From: Novosphingopyxis sp038234155
GTDB taxonomy: Bacteria; Pseudomonadota; Alphaproteobacteria; Sphingomonadales; Sphingomonadaceae
Reading direction: 5' to 3'
Assembly (NCBI GenBank): GCA_038234155.1
Contig: JBBSUT010000006.1
Location: 1-37,574, forward strand
Length of the DNA: 37,574 nt
Shown here: piece by piece, positions 8,383 to 14,766 of the stretch
Numbering within the stretch: the first letter of the stretch is position 1
Layout: each line of letters begins with the position of its first letter
The notes under the pieces: generated by a model
Seen by the model: the letters and a program-made list of their open reading frames with translations, nothing else
Told to the model about the DNA's origin: nothing
The model's database searches: none
Program-made: the position numbers and the translations under genes

Positions 8383-9186
8383 TCAGGCGGTGATGTTCAT
8401 GCCGTCAAAGAACAGCGCCTGCGCGATCGCGGTCTTTACCGTGTCCCGCTGGAACGGTTTGGTGATCAGAAACGCCGGTTCGGGCTTTTCGCCGGTCAGC
8501 AAACGCTCGGGGAAGGCAGTGATGAAGATCACGGGCACGTGATGATCGGACAGGATATCCTTCACCGCGTCGATGCCCGAACTGTTGTCGGCCAGCTGAA
8601 TGTCGGCCAGTACCAGCGTGGGCTTGTGCTCCTTGGCAGCGGCCACGGCCTCGTCCCGGGTCACCGCGATCGCAGCCACTTCATGGCCGGACTCGGTGAC
8701 GATCGTTTCGATATCCATGGCGATAATCGGCTCATCCTCGATGATCAGGACGCGGGCATGGGTCTGGCGATCGATCTCGTCGGTCGCCTCGCGCACCAGC
8801 GCGCGGACCTGATCGATATCCTCGCCCAGCAGCACGCCGGCTTCGCTTTCGGTAAAGCCTTCCATCGTGGTGAGCAGCAGCGCGCGGCGCGATTTGGGCG
8901 TCAGATCGGCGAGGCGCTTCTGGACGATGAAATCCTTGCCCTCGGTCAGGTCCGAACCGCGCGGTCCGGATTCCTCGCTGGCGCGCCAGAAGGTCTCGAA
9001 GGTCTTGTAGAGCGCGATGCGCGGTTCGAGATCGCGCGGAAACTCCTCCGGCGCGTCGACGATCGACTGGAGGGTGGCGCGGACGATCATGTCGCCGGAC
9101 TGCTGGCTGCCGGTCAGCGCGCGCGCATAACGACGCACATAAGGGAGATGGGGCGCCAGTTTTTCGCCCAATGTTTTTTCGCTCAT
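8383..9186 (-). CDS. phyR: PhyR, stress response regulator with sigma-like output domain
   Basis: PhyR is the anti-anti-sigma factor of the alphaproteobacterial general stress response. Phosphorylation exposes its EcfG-like N-terminal domain, which then captures NepR. The 267-residue protein has the sigma-like domain at about residues 1-140 (LPYVRRYARALTGSQQSGD, and LTPKSRRALLLTTMEGFTE for region 4). The receiver domain spans about 145-265, with acidic pocket IIEDEP, phospho-acceptor Asp195 in VLADIQLAD, the FITAFPE segment and Lys in ITKPF. ATG 9186 is chosen because it gives the conserved MSEKTLGEKLAPHLPY. An upstream in-frame extension to 9279 has no family resemblance. Confidence 0.95.
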   Translation of the reverse strand: MSEKTLGEKLAPHLPYVRRYARALTGSQQSGDMIVRATLQSIVDAPEEFPRDLEPRIALYKTFETFWRASEESGPRGSDLTEGKDFIVQKRLADLTPKSRRALLLTTMEGFTESEAGVLLGEDIDQVRALVREATDEIDRQTHARVLIIEDEPIIAMDIETIVTESGHEVAAIAVTRDEAVAAAKEHKPTLVLADIQLADNSSGIDAVKDILSDHHVPVIFITAFPERLLTGEKPEPAFLITKPFQRDTVKTAIAQALFFDGMNITA

Positions 9187-9279
9187 AGGTTGCCTGAAAT
9201 CCGTTTTGCCTGAGATCCGTTCGGATCGTGATCGTCGCGCGAGAACCCGAAGCCGCGTCCGGCCATCTTGCTCCGCCAT

Positions 9280-9306
9280 GAAACCTTTTCGCGACCGATT
9301 GGTTTC
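9280..9306. promoter_or_regulatory. GAAACC-N15-GGTTTC inverted repeat between phyR and nepR
   Basis: Bases 9280-9285 and 9301-9306 are perfect inverted arms. On either strand the arrangement reads GAAAC-N16-GGTT, one mismatch in each box from the EcfG promoter consensus GGAAC-N16/17-CGTT. It could be a symmetrical, weak EcfG-type promoter serving phyR (start 94 bases away) or an operator. Canonical GGAAC boxes were not found in this intergenic region. Confidence 0.4.
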
Positions 9307-9384
9307 GGCCCTCGATACAAAGTAGCGGCAGCGGATCGATTTGGCAAACCCACCGGCCGGTTTGCGCTGCTTGCGAATAGCCGT

Positions 9385-9418
9385 GTCACTGGCCGTATAA
9401 AAAGCTGGTCACTGGCCG
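9385..9418. repeat. Two direct copies of gtcactggccg upstream of nepR
   Basis: The 11-mer gtcactggccg occurs at 9385-9395 and 9408-9418, a centre-to-centre distance of 23 bp (about two helical turns). It lies in the 329-bp phyR-nepR intergenic region, upstream of the putative nepR promoter. The spacing would suit an activator or repressor binding one face of the helix, but no regulator is identifiable. The rest of the intergenic region (9187-9515) shows only the inverted repeat at 9280-9306 and the weak promoter at 9447-9474. Confidence 0.4.
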
Positions 9419-9446
9419 GTTGATGTGGCTCCTCGGAGGGAATGAT

Positions 9447-9474
9447 TTGACTGTCTACCGCCCCATGCTAGATG
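9447..9474 (+). promoter_or_regulatory. Possible housekeeping promoter of nepR
   Basis: TTGACT at 9447-9452 matches the -35 consensus at five of six positions, and TAGATG at 9469-9474 matches the -10 at four of six, with 16-bp spacing. Transcription would begin near 9481. That would leave the ATG at 9486 with almost no leader and favours the ATG at 9516 as the nepR start. This is pattern matching only. Confidence 0.3.
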
Positions 9475-9515
9475 CCCGGTCCTGAATGGCTCAGGACAAA
9501 AACAGGAATGGCGAC

Positions 9516-9671
9516 ATGCCAAACGACGACCGTGCGACGACATCCAGGCCGCAGGTCAAAAAAAGCAAAAGCGCCGATCCTATCGCGCAGGCCCTGCGCA
9601 ACGCCTATCAGTCCACGGTGGACGAGGGCGTGCCGGATGATCTGCTCGATCTGATCAAAAAGCTGGACTGA
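9516..9671 (+). CDS. nepR: NepR anti-sigma factor
   Basis: NepR is the small anti-sigma factor that binds EcfG and is released when phospho-PhyR binds NepR instead. The product ends in the signature DPIAQALRNAYQSTVDEGVP followed by DDLLDLIKKLD. This covers the two helices that bind either EcfG or the PhyR sigma-like domain. The preceding stretch is basic and disordered, as usual. ATG 9516 (51 residues) is preferred because AGGA lies 9 bases upstream. An in-frame ATG at 9486 would add ten residues but lacks a ribosome binding site. The gene is divergent from phyR and is not followed by ecfG, which departs from the common nepR-ecfG operon. Confidence 0.9.
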   Translation: MPNDDRATTSRPQVKKSKSADPIAQALRNAYQSTVDEGVPDDLLDLIKKLD

Positions 9672-9717
9672 TGGCACCTCCGTTCGGAGCACCGAGCATC
9701 AAGTTCGGCGCCTGAAT

Positions 9718-9776
9718 CCGCTTTCGCTTCTACCCGCTTTCGTCTGAATACAGCCTTCATCCGAACGCCGCTTTCG
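9718..9776 (+). repeat. Three scattered copies of ccgctttcg downstream of nepR
   Basis: The 9-mer ccgctttcg occurs at 9718-9726, 9734-9742 and 9768-9776, with unequal spacing, in the 147-bp convergent gap between nepR and the histidine kinase gene. Nothing else stands out there except a small ctccg/cggag inverted repeat around 9678-9689 without a T-run. It may be chance or the decayed remains of a tandem repeat. Confidence 0.3.
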
Positions 9777-9818
9777 CTGGCATGCGTTTCCTGGCCAGCT
9801 GCGGTTTCAAGCGCAGCC

Positions 9819-10958
9819 TTATGTTTTCAGGCCTGCGGTGAATTCCTGCGCTGGCGGGCCAACCGAAAGCAGCGGCAGTTTCATATCCAGACATAATCCG
9901 TCGTCGAGCCATTGCTCGGTCAGTTCGCCGCGCAGCGCATTGCGCACGCTGGTGGCGATCAGGCGGGAGCCGAAGCCCGGCGCCCTGCGGGTCGCCGCGG
10001 TAACGCAGCCGGTTTCGCGCCACCGCAGGAACAGATGGCCATCGGGCGCATCGCCGACGATCTTCCAGTGGATCGACAGCCCCCCGGATGCGCAGGACAG
10101 CGCGCCGTATCGGCGCGCGTTGGCGGCCAGCTCATGCAGGGCCATCGCCATGGCCAGCGAGGATTGCGGCCCGAACGCCACGTCTGGCCCGTCGACATCG
10201 ATCCGGCTGGGGCGATAGTCGCGCCCGATCTCCTGTGACACCAGCAGGCTGAGCCCCACCGATTCCCAGTTGCGTTCGGTCAATTTGCCGTGGATCAGCG
10301 CAAGCGAGCCGAGCCGTTCCTTCAGCACCTGGAGCACCTCCTCCTTCGACCGGTCCGACCGGGAGGCCTGCTCCACCAGCGCCATGACGTTGGCGAGCGA
10401 GTTTTTCACCCTGTGCTGCAGCTCGCGCACCATATGACGGGCGAACAGATCGTGCCGCACGTCTTCGGTGGCATCGTCCATCAGTACGCCGACGCCGTCC
10501 ACGGCGCCGTCGCGGAATACCGGATACCATTCGATATCGAAGACGCGCGCGTCTTCGCTGCGATCGTTCAGAAACCCCATCACCCGGTCATGGCGGATCG
10601 GCTCCCCCGTATCGAACACCTCGGCAATCGAGAGCTCGGCCGTTTCGGCCATGCGCGGTGCGATCTCGCGCGCGGTGCGGCCGATATGCTCGTCCTGCGG
10701 CACGCCGTTGATGGCGGCCATGCGCGGATTGATCCGCTGGAACCGGCCCTGGCGATCGAACAGCGCCATGCCGAACGGCGCGCGGTCATAGATCGCTGCG
10801 ATCTCGGCCTGGCGGTCGGACAGCTGCGCGCGCGCAGCCTTCAGTTCGTCGCCGCGGACGCGCAATTCCGCGTTGACAAGCCGCAGCGCTGCGGCTGCGT
10901 CGGTGTTGTCTTGCTGGTCTGCGCTCATCTGCCTCGTTCGCTCCGCGATCGCCTTCAT
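9819..10958 (-). CDS. Soluble PAS-HWE histidine kinase, probable PhyR kinase
   Basis: A 379-residue sensor kinase without membrane segments or signal peptide. A short N-terminal coiled-coil-like stretch (about 20-55) leads into a PAS domain (about 55-165, IYDRAPFGMALFDRQGRFQR). The dimerisation/phosphoacceptor region has His182 in ELQHRVKNSLAN, and the HWE-type ATPase domain has HELAANARRYGAL as N box and RWRE, the W-x-E motif of this family. Kinases of this class phosphorylate PhyR in sphingomonads. Proximity to phyR, nepR and ecfG supports that partner. The PAS lacks the NCRFLQ flavin-cysteine motif, so it is not a LOV photosensor. ATG 10958 has AGGG upstream, and ATG 10928 is a plausible alternative. 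It is convergent with nepR. Confidence 0.88.
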   Translation of the reverse strand: MKAIAERTRQMSADQQDNTDAAAALRLVNAELRVRGDELKAARAQLSDRQAEIAAIYDRAPFGMALFDRQGRFQRINPRMAAINGVPQDEHIGRTAREIAPRMAETAELSIAEVFDTGEPIRHDRVMGFLNDRSEDARVFDIEWYPVFRDGAVDGVGVLMDDATEDVRHDLFARHMVRELQHRVKNSLANVMALVEQASRSDRSKEEVLQVLKERLGSLALIHGKLTERNWESVGLSLLVSQEIGRDYRPSRIDVDGPDVAFGPQSSLAMAMALHELAANARRYGALSCASGGLSIHWKIVGDAPDGHLFLRWRETGCVTAATRRAPGFGSRLIATSVRNALRGELTEQWLDDGLCLDMKLPLLSVGPPAQEFTAGLKT

Positions 10959-11107
10959 CAAAATCAACCCTGCGCATTCCTACAAACGAGATGCCGGATT
11001 GGGCCCCGGCCCATCGAAATAAACCCATATTATAATCCGGCCCCGAAAAGTCAGCCGGTTCTTAAGGCATCGTTCTTGAAGGCATCGCATGCTTGAGGGG
11101 TATGTTC

Positions 11108-11132
11108 GGAACGCATTATCGGCATGGCAGTT
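11108..11132 (+). promoter_or_regulatory. EcfG-like promoter upstream of topoisomerase IB
   Basis: GGAAC at 11108-11112 is followed after 16 bases by AGTT at 11129-11132. The EcfG consensus is GGAAC-N16/17-CGTT, so only one base of the -10 box differs. Transcription would start near 11140, leaving a leader of about 39 bases before the GTG at 11179 with its ribosome binding site. The strand, distance and neighbouring stress island fit. Confidence 0.5.
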
Positions 11133-11178
11133 TCCCAAGCGCGCCAATTTCCTTGACGCGCGATCATGGGAGACCGGT

Positions 11179-12183
11179 GTGAGCGACGCATTAATCTATG
11201 TCGACGATGACTTGCCTGGCATCAGCCGCCAGAAAAAAGGCAAGGGCTGGTGCTATTTTGATGCCGACGGCAATCATATCGCGGAGCGCGCCGAGATTGC
11301 ACGGCTCAACGCGATCGCCTTTCCGCCGGCCTATAGTGACGCCTGGTTCAGCCCGGCCCCCAACGGCCATATTCTGGCGACAGGTTATGACGACAAGGGC
11401 CGCAAGCAATATCGCTATCACCCCGATTTCCGCGCGCGCAAGGAAGGCGAGAAATTTGAGGCATGCCGCGCCTTCGGCCACAAACTGCCGCTGCTGCGCG
11501 CCCGGCTGGACGATGATCTGAGCGGCCGCAAGCTGGATCACGACCGCGTGGTCGCCGCCATGGTACGGCTGCTCGATATCACCGCTATCCGCGTGGGGAA
11601 CGAGCAATATGCGGAGCGCAACAAAAGCTTCGGCGCCACCACCCTGCGCCGCCGCCACGCCACCCGCACCGGCAAGACGCTGAACCTGCAATTCAAGGCC
11701 AAATCGAACAAACAGCGCGAGGTGGCGATCACCGATCGCACGCTGCTCTCGATCATCAGGAAGATGGACGATCTGCCCGGCCAGCATCTGTTCCAGTATC
11801 GGGATGACGACGGCGGCGCGCATCCCGTGTGCAGCAGCGATGTGAACGATTATATCCATGACACCATGGGCGAGGCGTTTTCGGCCAAGCATTTCCGCAC
11901 CTGGTCGGCATCGTCACACGCTTTTGAACTGCTGGCCGAGGGCAAGGGTGATATGACGCTGAAATCGGTGATGCAGGAGGTGGCCGACGGGCTGGGCAAC
12001 ACGCCCACGATCGCCCGCAACAGCTATGTCCATCCCGCCGTGGTCGATCGCATCAAGCGGGGGCAGGAAGACTGGCGCGCCGGGCTGGAACTGCCGCGCA
12101 AGACCAAATATCTGACCAGACACGAACGCGGACTGATCGATTTTCTGGACGGCTGGACGGCGGCGGACATGGTCACCGATTGA
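11179..12183 (+). CDS. DNA topoisomerase IB (eukaryotic/poxvirus type)
   Basis: A type IB topoisomerase (334 residues) that relaxes supercoils through a transient 3'-phosphotyrosine bond. The N-terminal domain contains GKGWCYFDADGNHI and the AIAFPPAYSDAW segment. The catalytic domain has IRVGNEQYAERNKSFG, FGATTLRRRH, KHFRTW (Arg240) and the active-site Tyr283 in RNSYVHPAV. These are the catalytic Arg/Lys/Tyr elements of the family. GTG 11179 is preferred to the upstream in-frame 11089 start because GGGAG (11168-11172) sits 6 bases before it, homologues begin near LIYVDDDLPGI, and a promoter candidate lies at 11108. Bacterial members of this family are sporadic and often sit among stress genes. 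Confidence 0.93.
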   Translation: MSDALIYVDDDLPGISRQKKGKGWCYFDADGNHIAERAEIARLNAIAFPPAYSDAWFSPAPNGHILATGYDDKGRKQYRYHPDFRARKEGEKFEACRAFGHKLPLLRARLDDDLSGRKLDHDRVVAAMVRLLDITAIRVGNEQYAERNKSFGATTLRRRHATRTGKTLNLQFKAKSNKQREVAITDRTLLSIIRKMDDLPGQHLFQYRDDDGGAHPVCSSDVNDYIHDTMGEAFSAKHFRTWSASSHAFELLAEGKGDMTLKSVMQEVADGLGNTPTIARNSYVHPAVVDRIKRGQEDWRAGLELPRKTKYLTRHERGLIDFLDGWTAADMVTD

Positions 12184-12244
12184 GCGCCGCCGCCTCGGCT
12201 GCGCGCGGAACATATGGATAGCGCTATCGGCGCCAGCTCTCGCC

Positions 12245-12294
12245 GGGGCCGGGGCCGGGGATCCGGTTGCGGTAGCGGTTGCGGTTGCGGTTGC
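12245..12294 (+). repeat. G-tract cluster and GGTTGC hexamer array
   Basis: Three GGGG tracts separated by CC occupy 12245-12260. They are followed by five hexamer units (GGTTGC, GGTAGC, then three GGTTGC) at 12265-12294. The array fills the gap between the convergent topoisomerase IB and SDHAF4-like genes and ends directly at the stop codon of the latter. The G tracts could form a two-tetrad or partial quadruplex in single strands. No coding role is apparent. Confidence 0.75.
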
Positions 12295-12295
12295 G

Positions 12296-12472
12296 TCAAA
12301 AATCCCAGCAGATGCCTTCGCGTTCCCAGTCACCATAGCGGACGGGGCTGGACTCCAGTTCTCTCTTGCGCGCCTCGGTCATCGGCTCGGGCTCCGGGAT
12401 TGGCGGGCTTTCCGGCAGATCCTCGGGGGGATCGAGATGGGTCGGTCGCTTGCGTGCTATGGGCCGGGCCAT
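12296..12472 (-). CDS. DUF1674 / SDHAF4-like succinate dehydrogenase assembly factor
   Basis: A 58-residue protein whose C-terminus, RYGDWEREGICWDF, is the hallmark of the DUF1674 family, which includes the mitochondrial succinate dehydrogenase assembly factor 4. Eukaryotic SDHAF4 binds the flavinylated SdhA subunit before assembly with SdhB. A bacterial role is inferred from homology. The middle is proline- and glutamate-rich (PPEDLPESPPIPEPEP) and the N-terminus basic. ATG 12472 is chosen because AAGG lies about 8 bases upstream and the N-terminal extension in the longer frame (to 12553) runs into tandem repeat DNA. The gene is divergent from rsmB. Confidence 0.85.
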   Translation of the reverse strand: MARPIARKRPTHLDPPEDLPESPPIPEPEPMTEARKRELESSPVRYGDWEREGICWDF

Positions 12473-12550
12473 GATGGGCGCCTTTCGATTGCGAGGACGG
12501 GTCGGTTGCGCGGATGGCGCTTCCTCCCCTATCTGGGGCGCGCGGCGTTG

Positions 12551-12630
12551 CAATCAAGCGGGCGCACCCGCAGTGCAATCAAGCGGGCGCACCCGCAGTG
12601 CAATCAAGCGGGTCGCACCCGCGGCAAGTG
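12551..12630 (+). repeat. Tandem 25-bp repeat, each copy with a hairpin
   Basis: Two identical 25-bp copies lie at 12551-12575 and 12576-12600, followed by a diverged third copy (12601-12630) with a one-base insertion in the loop and a longer 3' end. Each unit begins caatcaagcggg and contains a GCGGG-CGCA-CCCGC inverted repeat, so transcripts from either strand could form three consecutive small hairpins. The array lies between the divergent SDHAF4-like gene and rsmB, about 80 bases from the former's start and 40 bases before the small ORF at 12670. Confidence 0.88.
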
Positions 12631-12669
12631 CGATCCGTCCGATCGCGCGCAGACGGCAAGAGGAAGAAC

Positions 12670-12738
12670 ATGGACCTATGGAAGACGACGCTGCTGCCGG
12701 CGCGCAGCGCGCTCGATCCGCTCGGCGGCGGCCGATGA
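12670..12738 (+). CDS. Possible 22-aa leader peptide coupled to rsmB
   Basis: An ATG at 12670 preceded by AGGA (12661-12664, 5-bp spacing) opens a 22-codon frame, MDLWKTTLLPARSALDPLGG and two more residues. Its TGA overlaps the rsmB ATG in an ATGA arrangement (12735-12738). rsmB has no other ribosome binding site of comparable quality, so this may be a short coupling peptide. It has no family I know and the sequence gives no membrane or signal features. It could also be a chance frame. Confidence 0.35.
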   Translation: MDLWKTTLLPARSALDPLGGGR

Positions 12739-14009
12739 GCGATACCCCCGCTGTCGAAGGGCTGGCGGCGCGGCGCGCCGCTTTGCGCCTGCTCGATGCG
12801 GTGCTGCGCCGCGGCGAATCGCTCGATCAGGCGATGAGCGGCGCGGTCAAGGGTATCGGACGCGGCGACGACCGGGCGCTGGCGCTGGCCATCGTGTCCG
12901 AAACGCTGCGCCGCCTGCCCGATCTCGACGCGATGATCGACAGCGCGACGCCGCGCCCGCTGCCCGATGACGCCAAGGCGCGCAGCGTGCTGCGGATCGC
13001 GCTGGTGCAGGCGCTGGTTCTGGGCACGCCGCAGCACGCCGCGATCAGCACCGCGCTGCCGTTGGTGAGCGGCGGCCCGCGCCGCCTGGTGCACGGCGTA
13101 TTTGGCACGTTGATGCGCCGCAACGCCGCGCTGCCCAACCCCCCGCAACTTCCGGCGGGCGTGGCCGATCGGTGGGAAGCGGCCTGGGGCGCGCAGATGG
13201 TGGACGCCGCGGCGCACGCCATCGCGGTGCCGCCGCCGCTCGACCTGACGCTCAAGCACGGCGAGGATGCCGCCGCCTGGGCTGCAAGGCTGGGCGGGAT
13301 ATCGCTCGCGCCGCAGCATGTGCGGCTGCCGCGCGGGAGCGCGCTGACCACCCTGCCCGGGTTCGAGGACGGCAGCTGGTGGGTGCAGGATATCGCCGCC
13401 ACTCTGCCCGCGCGGCTGCTGGGTTCCGGCGGCGGACGCACCGTGCTCGATCTTTGCGCGGCGCCCGGCGGCAAGACGATGCAGCTGACATCGGCCGGAT
13501 GGGCGGTGACCGCGCTGGACCGGTCGGAAAAACGCCTGCGCCGCATGTCCGAAAATCTGACGCGCACCGGGCTGGACGCCGCCATGGTGGCCGCCGATGC
13601 CCTGACCTACCGCCCGGACGCGCCGTTCGATGCCGTGCTGGTCGATGCGCCCTGTTCGGCCACCGGCATCTTCCGCCGCCATCCCGACGTGCTCCACCGC
13701 ATCGGCGCGCACGACATCGCCGAGCGGACCGCGCTGCAGGCGGCGCTGCTCGACGGCGCGGCCGATCTCGTCGCGCCCGGCGGCACGCTCGTCTATGCCG
13801 TCTGCTCGCTGGAGCCCGAAGAAGGGGAGCGGCAGGCCGAGGCGTTTCTGGGCCGACACTCCGGCTTTGCCACCACGCCGATCATGGCCGGCGCACTGCC
13901 CGCAGGCATGGCGCCCACCGCGGATGGTTTCCTGCGCACCGGACCCGCCATGCTGGCCGAAAGCGGCCGGATCGACGGGTTCTTCGTCGCCCGGTTTGCG
14001 AAGGGCTGA
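12735..14009 (+). CDS. rsmB: 16S rRNA m5C methyltransferase RsmB
   Basis: RsmB (Sun/Fmu) methylates cytosine 967 of 16S rRNA using S-adenosylmethionine. The 424-residue protein has an N-terminal NusB-like RNA-binding domain (about 1-140) and a Rossmann methyltransferase domain. The SAM motif is DLCAAPGGKTMQL (about 239-251). The two catalytic cysteines are Cys307 in DAPCSATGIFRRHPD (motif IV) and Cys357 in YAVCSLEPEEGE (motif VI). ATG 12735 gives the usual family length. The frame is open upstream to 12366, but that part runs through tandem repeats and is not family-like. It is followed by rpe, a heparinase-family gene and purH on the same strand. Confidence 0.95.
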   Translation: MSDTPAVEGLAARRAALRLLDAVLRRGESLDQAMSGAVKGIGRGDDRALALAIVSETLRRLPDLDAMIDSATPRPLPDDAKARSVLRIALVQALVLGTPQHAAISTALPLVSGGPRRLVHGVFGTLMRRNAALPNPPQLPAGVADRWEAAWGAQMVDAAAHAIAVPPPLDLTLKHGEDAAAWAARLGGISLAPQHVRLPRGSALTTLPGFEDGSWWVQDIAATLPARLLGSGGGRTVLDLCAAPGGKTMQLTSAGWAVTALDRSEKRLRRMSENLTRTGLDAAMVAADALTYRPDAPFDAVLVDAPCSATGIFRRHPDVLHRIGAHDIAERTALQAALLDGAADLVAPGGTLVYAVCSLEPEEGERQAEAFLGRHSGFATTPIMAGALPAGMAPTADGFLRTGPAMLAESGRIDGFFVARFAKG

Positions 14010-14098
14010 ACAACTAACCACAGGCTGTGCACGTTTTATCCGCGAGCGTAGTCGGCGCAGCCGTTGCGATGTGCCGCGCGCGCCGCTAGGGGAGCGCG

Positions 14099-14764
14099 AT
14101 GGCGCATCCAGCCGTTCGCATCGCCCCATCCATCCTGTCCGCCGACTTCGCGAAGCTCGGCGCGGAAATCCGCGCCATCGACGAAGCCGGTGCCGACTGG
14201 ATCCATGTCGATGTGATGGACGGGCATTTCGTGCCGAACATCACCATCGGGCCCGCCGTGGTCAAGGCGCTGCGCCCGCACAGCGACAAGCCGTTCGACG
14301 TGCATCTGATGATCGCGCCGGTCGACCAGTATCTGGAAGCCTTTGCCGAGGCCGGGGCGGATATCATTTCCTTCCATCCCGAGGCCGGTCCCCACCCGCA
14401 TCGCACGGTTCAGGCGATCAAGGCGCTGGGCAAGAAGGCGGGCATCGTGCTCAATCCGGCGACGCCGCTCAGCGCGCTCGATTATCTGCTGGGCGACATC
14501 GATCTGGTGCTGGTGATGAGCGTGAACCCGGGCTTTGGCGGCCAGAGCTTTATCACCGCGCAGCTGTCCAAAATCGCCGCCATCCGCCAGCGGATCGATG
14601 AAAGCGGCCGCGATATCCGGCTGGAAGTCGACGGCGGCATCGATAGCGCCACCGCGCCGCGCGCCATCGCCGCCGGGGCCGATGTGCTGGTGGCCGGCAC
14701 CGCCACCTTCCGCGGCGGGCCGGAGCAATACGCTGCCAATATTGCCGGCCTGAGAGGCCAGTGA
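14099..14764 (+). CDS. rpe: Ribulose-phosphate 3-epimerase
   Basis: This TIM-barrel enzyme interconverts ribulose-5-phosphate and xylulose-5-phosphate in the pentose phosphate pathway. The 221-residue sequence is full length. Family motifs are in order: IAPSILSADFAKLG, the metal and catalytic region HVDVMDGHFVPN, FDVHLMI, VMSVNPGFGGQSF, and the phosphate-binding end LEVDGGI...AGADVLVAGTATF. GGGGAG precedes the ATG with good spacing. The stop overlaps the Shine-Dalgarno region of the downstream heparinase-family gene, which starts 2 bases after the stop, so the pair is translationally coupled. Confidence 0.97.
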   Translation: MAHPAVRIAPSILSADFAKLGAEIRAIDEAGADWIHVDVMDGHFVPNITIGPAVVKALRPHSDKPFDVHLMIAPVDQYLEAFAEAGADIISFHPEAGPHPHRTVQAIKALGKKAGIVLNPATPLSALDYLLGDIDLVLVMSVNPGFGGQSFITAQLSKIAAIRQRIDESGRDIRLEVDGGIDSATAPRAIAAGADVLVAGTATFRGGPEQYAANIAGLRGQ

Positions 14765-14766
14765 CC

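Noticed and set aside
9819..10958. Histidine kinase as a LOV blue-light sensor
   Set aside because: The PAS domain has no NCRFLQ-type flavin-binding cysteine motif.
11046..11076. Possible second SOS box (two GTTC motifs)
   Set aside because: The spacing is 10 bases, not the required 7.
11089..11178. Upstream start of topoisomerase IB
   Set aside because: The extra 30 residues are not family-like, cover the promoter candidate and lack a ribosome binding site. GTG 11179 has one.
12366..12734. N-terminal extension of rsmB through the 25-bp repeats
   Set aside because: Not conserved in RsmB, which begins near the NusB-like domain. The repeat translation is low complexity.
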